64,000 nucleotides of DNA from Sabellastarte sp. h YS-2021. Taxonomy: Eukaryota > Annelida > Polychaeta > Sabellida > Sabellidae. The DNA is taken from assembly GCA_964017235.1 (NCBI GenBank), contig OZ024927.1, forward strand, positions 25,005,160 to 25,069,159, written 5' to 3'. Below are positions 59,581 to 64,000 of the stretch, one piece after another. The notes below the pieces were generated by a model. That model saw nothing but the letters and a program-made list of their open reading frames with translations. It did not search any database and was not told the origin of the DNA. Both the position numbers and the translations under genes were made by a program. Position 1 is the stretch's first letter. The number at the start of each line of letters is the position of its first letter.

Positions 59581-59770
59581 GCAAGTGCTGGCCAGTGCTG
59601 AGGTAGCATTTGCAGATTGATTTTCTGTAATGGGCAGTGCTCTGACCTCAGTAACACATTACGTTGAGGGGGGCTCCTATTAGTTGCAAGTGCTGTGGTA
59701 GAACTTGCAGATTGATTTTCCATAAGTGGCAGTGCCCTGACCTTAACAACACATGCTTGAGGTGAGCTCC
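59581..59770 (+). repeat. Tandem duplication cut by the LTR element
   Basis: A 104-bp unit starts at 59581 (GCAAGTGCTG) and again at 59685. The second copy has a ~10-bp deletion and stops at 59770, where the LTR begins. Confidence 0.75.
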
Positions 59771-60335
59771 TGTTATGACTAAAAGTGCCCCCATATACAT
59801 TTTCTTATAAAAACCCATATCTTCCCAGAACTTTAGGCTTTTATGACTTCCTAGAACTTTATGCTTTAGTGTTTTGTTCAACAAATGGAATCAGCTTTAA
59901 TACATTGAAAGGAAATACTTAGGGAATATTTGTTTGTTTTGGACTTTGAAAAATATTCACTCATTGGGACTTAGAAATTATTTGTGAAGTGTGGACTTGT
60001 GAAATGTTTAACAATTTCATTTGGAAAGACTTTATTAAATCTAGAGTGATGTGGATTAAAATGACACACAAAGTTAAAAGGTAACACATGTTATATTTTG
60101 TTTGTTGGTTATGTGTTGAGTTTTTCTAAAAATGGTGAAATTATTAAAATTATCTTTGGTAAAATTGTCACCTGATAATCTTTGCTATGAAAAATAAACT
60201 GATTGGATATCATTGGTTCGTTTGTTTATTACAATAACAATTTGGATACTTAACTGATGAGATTACCAGTCCTTATATGGGAATAAGATCCCAACCCCTA
60301 AAGTGTGTTATGACCAAAGAAAAACGGCCATAACA
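59771..60335 (+). repeat. 5' LTR of a Ty3/Gypsy element
   Basis: About 565 bp from TGTTATGACT to GGCCATAACA, giving the TG...CA ends and a short inverted repeat. A TATA-like TTATAAAAA lies near 59804 and an AATAAA near 60190. The right end abuts the primer binding site. The left boundary is supported by the interruption of a tandem repeat. The 3' LTR is outside the window. Confidence 0.75.
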
Positions 60336-60338
60336 TTT

Positions 60339-60354
60339 TGGTGGAGATGCCGGG
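60339..60354 (+). promoter_or_regulatory. Primer binding site, probably tRNA-Ala
   Basis: TGGTGGAGATGCCGGG is complementary to a tRNA 3' end CCCGGCATCTCCACCA, typical of tRNA-Ala. It starts 3 nt after the LTR end. Confidence 0.75.
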
Positions 60355-60890
60355 TAGTCTCAAGGATCCAGGTAATCTGAGGGACATTTGAAAAAAAAAA
60401 TTTTTGAAAAAAAAAGGTGATGGTAATTTGGGTGACCACAATGCCATCTGAATATTTCAAATATTTTTAAGAACATTAGTGTGAAGTTTTGATCGCTTCT
60501 AAATGACAACCATAATGTCAAAAACAGTGTCGTCCACAACATTTCCATATTCAAAGTCAGATGAAAATTTCCTGCGTTTGATCAGTGAAGGATCACATGC
60601 ACTTCATCACCTTGGAAATAATGTAATTTCTACTACATCGTGAACATATAGCTGTATTTATTGCAAGTTTCTTCATTCTAGTAGGAAAATTATGATGAGT
60701 CACATGACCAAATCTCACAAAAATATTGTACCTGCCTATGGAGTAGATATTGAATAACAGAAAAGGGGAATAATACATTTGTTAAATAAATAATCAAAAC
60801 ATTAAAGGGCAAACTGGATAAACCAAAGAAAGTTGTTAAATTAGCAAGTTCAAAACCAAAATTTCAAAAGGTTATATATTAAGATCAGAT
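60355..60890 (+). other. Untranslated leader of the LTR element
   Basis: Between the primer binding site and the gag ATG. AT-rich, with no open frame of interest. Confidence 0.65.
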
Positions 60891-61973
60891 ATGGCTAATC
60901 TGGATGCCTTGGTTCAGAACATTGATCAACTGAGGACACAGGTTCAAGGGCTCGCACACCAAAATGACCAGCAAGGTGCTGCCCAGGAACAAAACAGGAT
61001 ACAAATACAACAAGCTATACAGCAGCGGGGAAACCAAGCTGAAGCATCCTCATTAAGGCCAGCATCATTTAAAGGACTTGCCAGTGAAGATGCAGATCGC
61101 TGGATGAAAAGGTTTTTAAGCTATTCAGAATTCTGCAACATGGATGACCAGAGGAAAGCCAGGATATTTCGTTTGATGGTGGAACAAGCTGCAGAGGTTT
61201 GGTACAATAATTTACCGGAGGCTGTGAGGGAAAATTGGCAACAACTGCAGGAAGCTTTTAACCAGAAGTATATAAATGCAAATAATCTTCATTGGTTGAA
61301 GGAGCAGAGCTTATTTGCCAGAGTTCAGGCACATGGAGAGAGTGTTGAATCCTACATTACTGATGTCAGACAGAAGTGTAGCCAGTTACAGAAAGGCGAA
61401 GCAGAGACTAGGTCAATCATTCTCAGAGGTCTTTTGCCAGGAATTAAGGCCTTTGTGATTGGTCAACAACCAGCAGATCTGGAAGAAGTTGAGCTGAAAG
61501 CAAAATTGGCGGAAAGCATAGAGAACTTGAAACCAAAGGACGCCAGTTCAGACCGGGTGAATCTGATGCAAGACACTTACAACAAGAGCTTGGGTGACTT
61601 GTCTAAGGCCATAAACAACCTAGAAGGCATGGTTCGACAGCAAGGAAGAGATGTTCAGTTCATGAAAGTTAATATGAGAAGCCAACCATTTCAGGGGAGA
61701 AGTCCACAAGGTCAGAACCCAGTGGTGAGAGGAAATTTTCGCTCCTACTGTCAAAGGTGCAATAGGTCGGGCCATACAACTGTTAACTGCATCAGGAGGC
61801 CTCAGCCCTCAGATGCTATATGTTACCAGTGCAACAGAAGAGGACATCTGAAGAACGACTGCCCACAACTAAAACAGAGGCAATTTAATCAGTGGAATGG
61901 AGCTAAACGACAGTCTTTAAACTACCAAAATGCGTCTCAGAATGGGGCTGTGACGCAGCCAAGAAGAATGTAA
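60891..61973 (+). CDS. Gag of Ty3/Gypsy element
   Basis: Capsid/nucleocapsid polyprotein of 360 residues that would form the virus-like particle. Residues about 5-50 are Gln-rich and probably coiled-coil. Residues about 55-215 match the retrotransposon gag domain (FKGLASEDADRWMKRFLSYS, AAEVWYNNLP, QQLQEAFNQKY). The C-terminus has two CCHC zinc knuckles, C287-x2-C-x4-H-x4-C300 and C311-x2-C-x4-H-x4-C324, followed by a basic tail. The frame is uninterrupted from the ATG to the TAA at 61971-61973. The protease frame overlaps in the -1 register, so Gag-Pol would need -1 frameshifting. I see no classic slippery heptamer, so the mechanism is open. Confidence 0.92.
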   Translation: MANLDALVQNIDQLRTQVQGLAHQNDQQGAAQEQNRIQIQQAIQQRGNQAEASSLRPASFKGLASEDADRWMKRFLSYSEFCNMDDQRKARIFRLMVEQAAEVWYNNLPEAVRENWQQLQEAFNQKYINANNLHWLKEQSLFARVQAHGESVESYITDVRQKCSQLQKGEAETRSIILRGLLPGIKAFVIGQQPADLEEVELKAKLAESIENLKPKDASSDRVNLMQDTYNKSLGDLSKAINNLEGMVRQQGRDVQFMKVNMRSQPFQGRSPQGQNPVVRGNFRSYCQRCNRSGHTTVNCIRRPQPSDAICYQCNRRGHLKNDCPQLKQRQFNQWNGAKRQSLNYQNASQNGAVTQPRRM

Positions 61974-61975
61974 GT

Positions 61976-62293
61976 GTGGAAACCAACCCCAGCCAAGTGA
62001 TTTATTTGAAACATAAGGACAAGTGTTTGTTTAGTAAGGAGAACATTACAACTGAGAAAGGTTTGTCCTTCATGAAGATTTATCATGAGGAAGTTCCACT
62101 GTATGCGCTTATTGATTCGGGATCAACCATTTCTCTGGCTGGACCAAAACTTTTTCAACAATTTCCATCTTTGAGACAGTTATTAAAACCTTATGACTGT
62201 GAAGCCTTAACTGTTTGTAATTCAACATTTAAGTTTGCTGGACAGTTAACTTTTCCATTCTCAATAGGCCAAAATAATTTTGGGTTTGTTTAA
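61976..62293 (+). CDS. Pol N-terminus: aspartic protease
   Basis: Open in the -1 frame relative to gag and continuous upstream into the gag 3' end. It has no suitable ATG, so it is expected as a Gag-Pol fusion. The retropepsin active site is ALIDSGSTISLAG (codons near 62105-62143), followed by a beta-rich segment. The frame ends at a TAA at 62291-62293. Homology then continues in another frame with LLGADFL, the second conserved protease motif. The TAA therefore reflects a single-base frameshift inside the protease, not its natural end. Confidence 0.85.
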   Translation: METNPSQVIYLKHKDKCLFSKENITTEKGLSFMKIYHEEVPLYALIDSGSTISLAGPKLFQQFPSLRQLLKPYDCEALTVCNSTFKFAGQLTFPFSIGQNNFGFV

Positions 62294-64000
62294 AATATGT
62301 GGAGACAATGCCATATTCTGTGTTACTTGGAGCTGACTTTTTGAAATCAACTGGGATTAATGTTGATTTTGGAAGTGTAATAGTTATAATTCCAGATGTC
62401 TTGGAAATATCTGCACAACAAACACAAACCATAGAGCCAAAACAGAGAAGTTTACTTTATGGCACTTTACCACAAAAACCATGTGTTGATGTATTAGGAC
62501 TGATAGTTCCTTGTGACAGTTCAGAGTTACATGGAGTTAAACCTGGCAGTACAGTGGTACAAGTGAACAGCCAGAACTGCCTGGTACCAGTTTGTTTGGT
62601 GAATAACACTGAAAGGCCTTGTCATATAGAAAAGGGAGACAATATAGCAAGGGTACAGTTATTGAAAGGAGGTGACAGTATTTGTGAGACAGTTCTCAGT
62701 GTCAAAAATATTGACACTGGTGTCAGTAAGCAAGTGACTAATGAGTATAATGACAGACAGCAATTTGATGATCAGTTTATGTTGGATAAAACCATTCTTA
62801 CACCGGTGGAAGTTGAGGATTTACAGCATGTACTTTGGGAATATGCTGACCTTTTCCAAATGCCAGGACAAGGTCTGGGTCACACAAATGTCTTGAAACA
62901 TACAATTAGACTAATGCCTGGGAGTAAAATTATCAAAACTGCTCCTTATAGATGTAACCCAAAGGTGAGAGAAGAAATTTCAAAACAAATCCAGGAAATG
63001 TTAGATCAAGGGATTATTAGACCTTCAGAGAGTCCATATGCATCACCTGTGGTTATGGTAACAAAGCAGGATGGCTCTCTTCGTTTCTGCGTTGATTTTC
63101 GCAAATTAAATGCTCAGACTATAGCAGATTGCCATCCCATAGGACGTATCGATGATTCTCTGGACTCACTTGGAAATGCTAGAGCCAGATACTTTTCCAA
63201 AGTTGACCTGCTGAGTGGTTTTTGGCAAATGGAACTAGATGAAAACTCTAAACATTTGACAGCTTTTTGTTGTCATGAAGGATTATATGAATTTGAGAGG
63301 TTACCTTTTGGTATGAAAAATTCACCTTCAAGTTTTGCTAGACTGATGCAGGAAGTTTTGAGAGGACTTGTGTGGAAGGTTTGTCTAGTTTTTGTTGATG
63401 ATATTGTCATTTTTTCTGACACTTTCCAGCAACACTTAGAGAATCTCAAATTGGTTTTTGACCGATTCAGAGTTGCCAACTTAAAATTAAAACCGAAAAA
63501 GTGTGAATTTGGAAAGAGGAAAATTCAGTTTTTAGGACACTTGGTTAGTGAAGAAGGAGTTGAACCACTGCCTGACACATGCAAAGCTGTGCAGAACTTT
63601 CCACGACCCACAAATGTGAAACAAGTGAGGTCATTCTTGGGACTTAGTGGATTTTATAGGAAATATATTGAACATTATAGTAAGATTGCAACGCCCTTGA
63701 CAAATCTTACTAAGAAAAATGTACCATTTCAATGGGATGAATTATGCCAAACTGCCTTTGAACTGTTAAAAAGTGCACTTTCTTCACCACCCATACTTGT
63801 CTATCCAAGGTACCAAGAGCCATTCATTTTGACAACTGATGCAAGTAGTGATTCAGCTGGGATGGTTCTTAGTCAAGTTCAAGATGGCAAGGAAAGAGTA
63901 ATTGCTTATGGTGCAAAGAAGTTCACAAGAGCTGAGATGAACTATGGTATCTCAGACAAAGAAGCTCTTGCTGTTATATTAGCTGTACGCCACTTTGAGC
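62290..64000 (+). CDS. Pol: protease end, reverse transcriptase, RNase H (partial)
   Basis: One open frame from the frameshift to the window edge. It starts with the protease flap-side motif SVLLGADFLKSTGINVDFG (about 62318-62375). A linker follows, then Ty3/Gypsy RT: SPYASPVVMVTKQDGSLRFC, VDFRKLNAQT, YFSKVDLLSGFWQMELD, RLPFGMKNSPSSFARLM and the catalytic FVDD at 63391-63402, then FLGHLVSEEGVE. RNase H begins at FILTTDASSDSAGMVLSQ (about 63825) with KEALAVILAVRHFE at the edge. All RT motifs are intact. It continues beyond 64000, where the rest of RNase H and integrase are expected. Confidence 0.92.

Larger units (their letters stand above)
59771..64000 (+). mobile_element. Ty3/Gypsy LTR retrotransposon (5' part)
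   Basis: LTR, primer binding site, gag, protease and RT/RNase H in the Ty3/Gypsy order. Integrase, any further ORF and the 3' LTR lie beyond the window edge. Gag is open throughout. Pol has one visible single-base frameshift at about 62290, so the copy looks young but probably defective. Confidence 0.93.

Noticed and set aside
62284-62296. Programmed -1 frameshift site inside the protease
   Set aside because: The heptamer needed in the zero frame is absent; a copy-specific indel is the simpler explanation unless relatives share it.

Overview
The window looks like nuclear DNA of a marine invertebrate, most likely a lophotrochozoan such as a mollusc or brachiopod. The evidence is AT-rich non-coding DNA, one intron-containing host gene with GT-AG splice sites, tRNA-derived SINEs, and several classes of animal transposon (DIRS, CR1/L2-like LINEs, Ty3/Gypsy LTR, hAT-like and many short TIR elements). 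The phylum is an inference from repeat style. There are no bacterial operons.

Layout. 1-514: array with a 147-bp period. 515-3471: 5'-truncated, decayed DIRS retrotransposon (A) with its internal complementary region and right terminal repeat. 4650-11700: a ~165-bp satellite split by a nearly full-length DIRS element (B, about 4800-10825). B has gag, reverse transcriptase/RNase H, a methyltransferase-like stretch and a tyrosine recombinase, all broken. 11700-17240: non-coding DNA with fold-back repeats and one copy of a TIR element. 17690-18900: short-motif repeat array. 18951-25334: putative hAT-like element filled with other repeats, including one LINE nested in another. 25335-28225: non-coding.

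28226-32308: the only convincing host gene, six exons encoding a 228-residue protein with a hydrophobic N-terminus and a C-terminal YccV/HspQ-type (hemimethylated-DNA-binding-like) domain. 32309-39500: probable 3' UTR, a LINE fragment, a SINE and three small TIR elements. 40271-42100: a 745-bp tandem duplication followed by related repeats. 43180-43935: a second block of the ~165-bp satellite. 44668-45505: long-TIR element. 46130-51230: a ~150-bp satellite interrupted by a LINE that encodes a 2A-like peptide and an endonuclease. 53070-55790: large fold-back interrupted by a LINE. 55917-58356: second, inverted copy of the 15.3-kb TIR element, carrying a nested 693-bp element. 59771-64000: 5' LTR, primer binding site, gag, protease and RT/RNase H of a Ty3/Gypsy element that runs off the window.

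The window is best read as a host locus embedded in layered mobile DNA. Several insertions can be dated relative to each other because a related uninterrupted copy serves as the empty site. The most unusual observations are a perfect 37-bp palindrome with 6-bp flanking direct repeats that breaks the DIRS recombinase, a 57-nt perfect inverted copy of flanking DNA at the 5' junction of a LINE, and a cysteine-rich second reading frame over the start of the DIRS polymerase.
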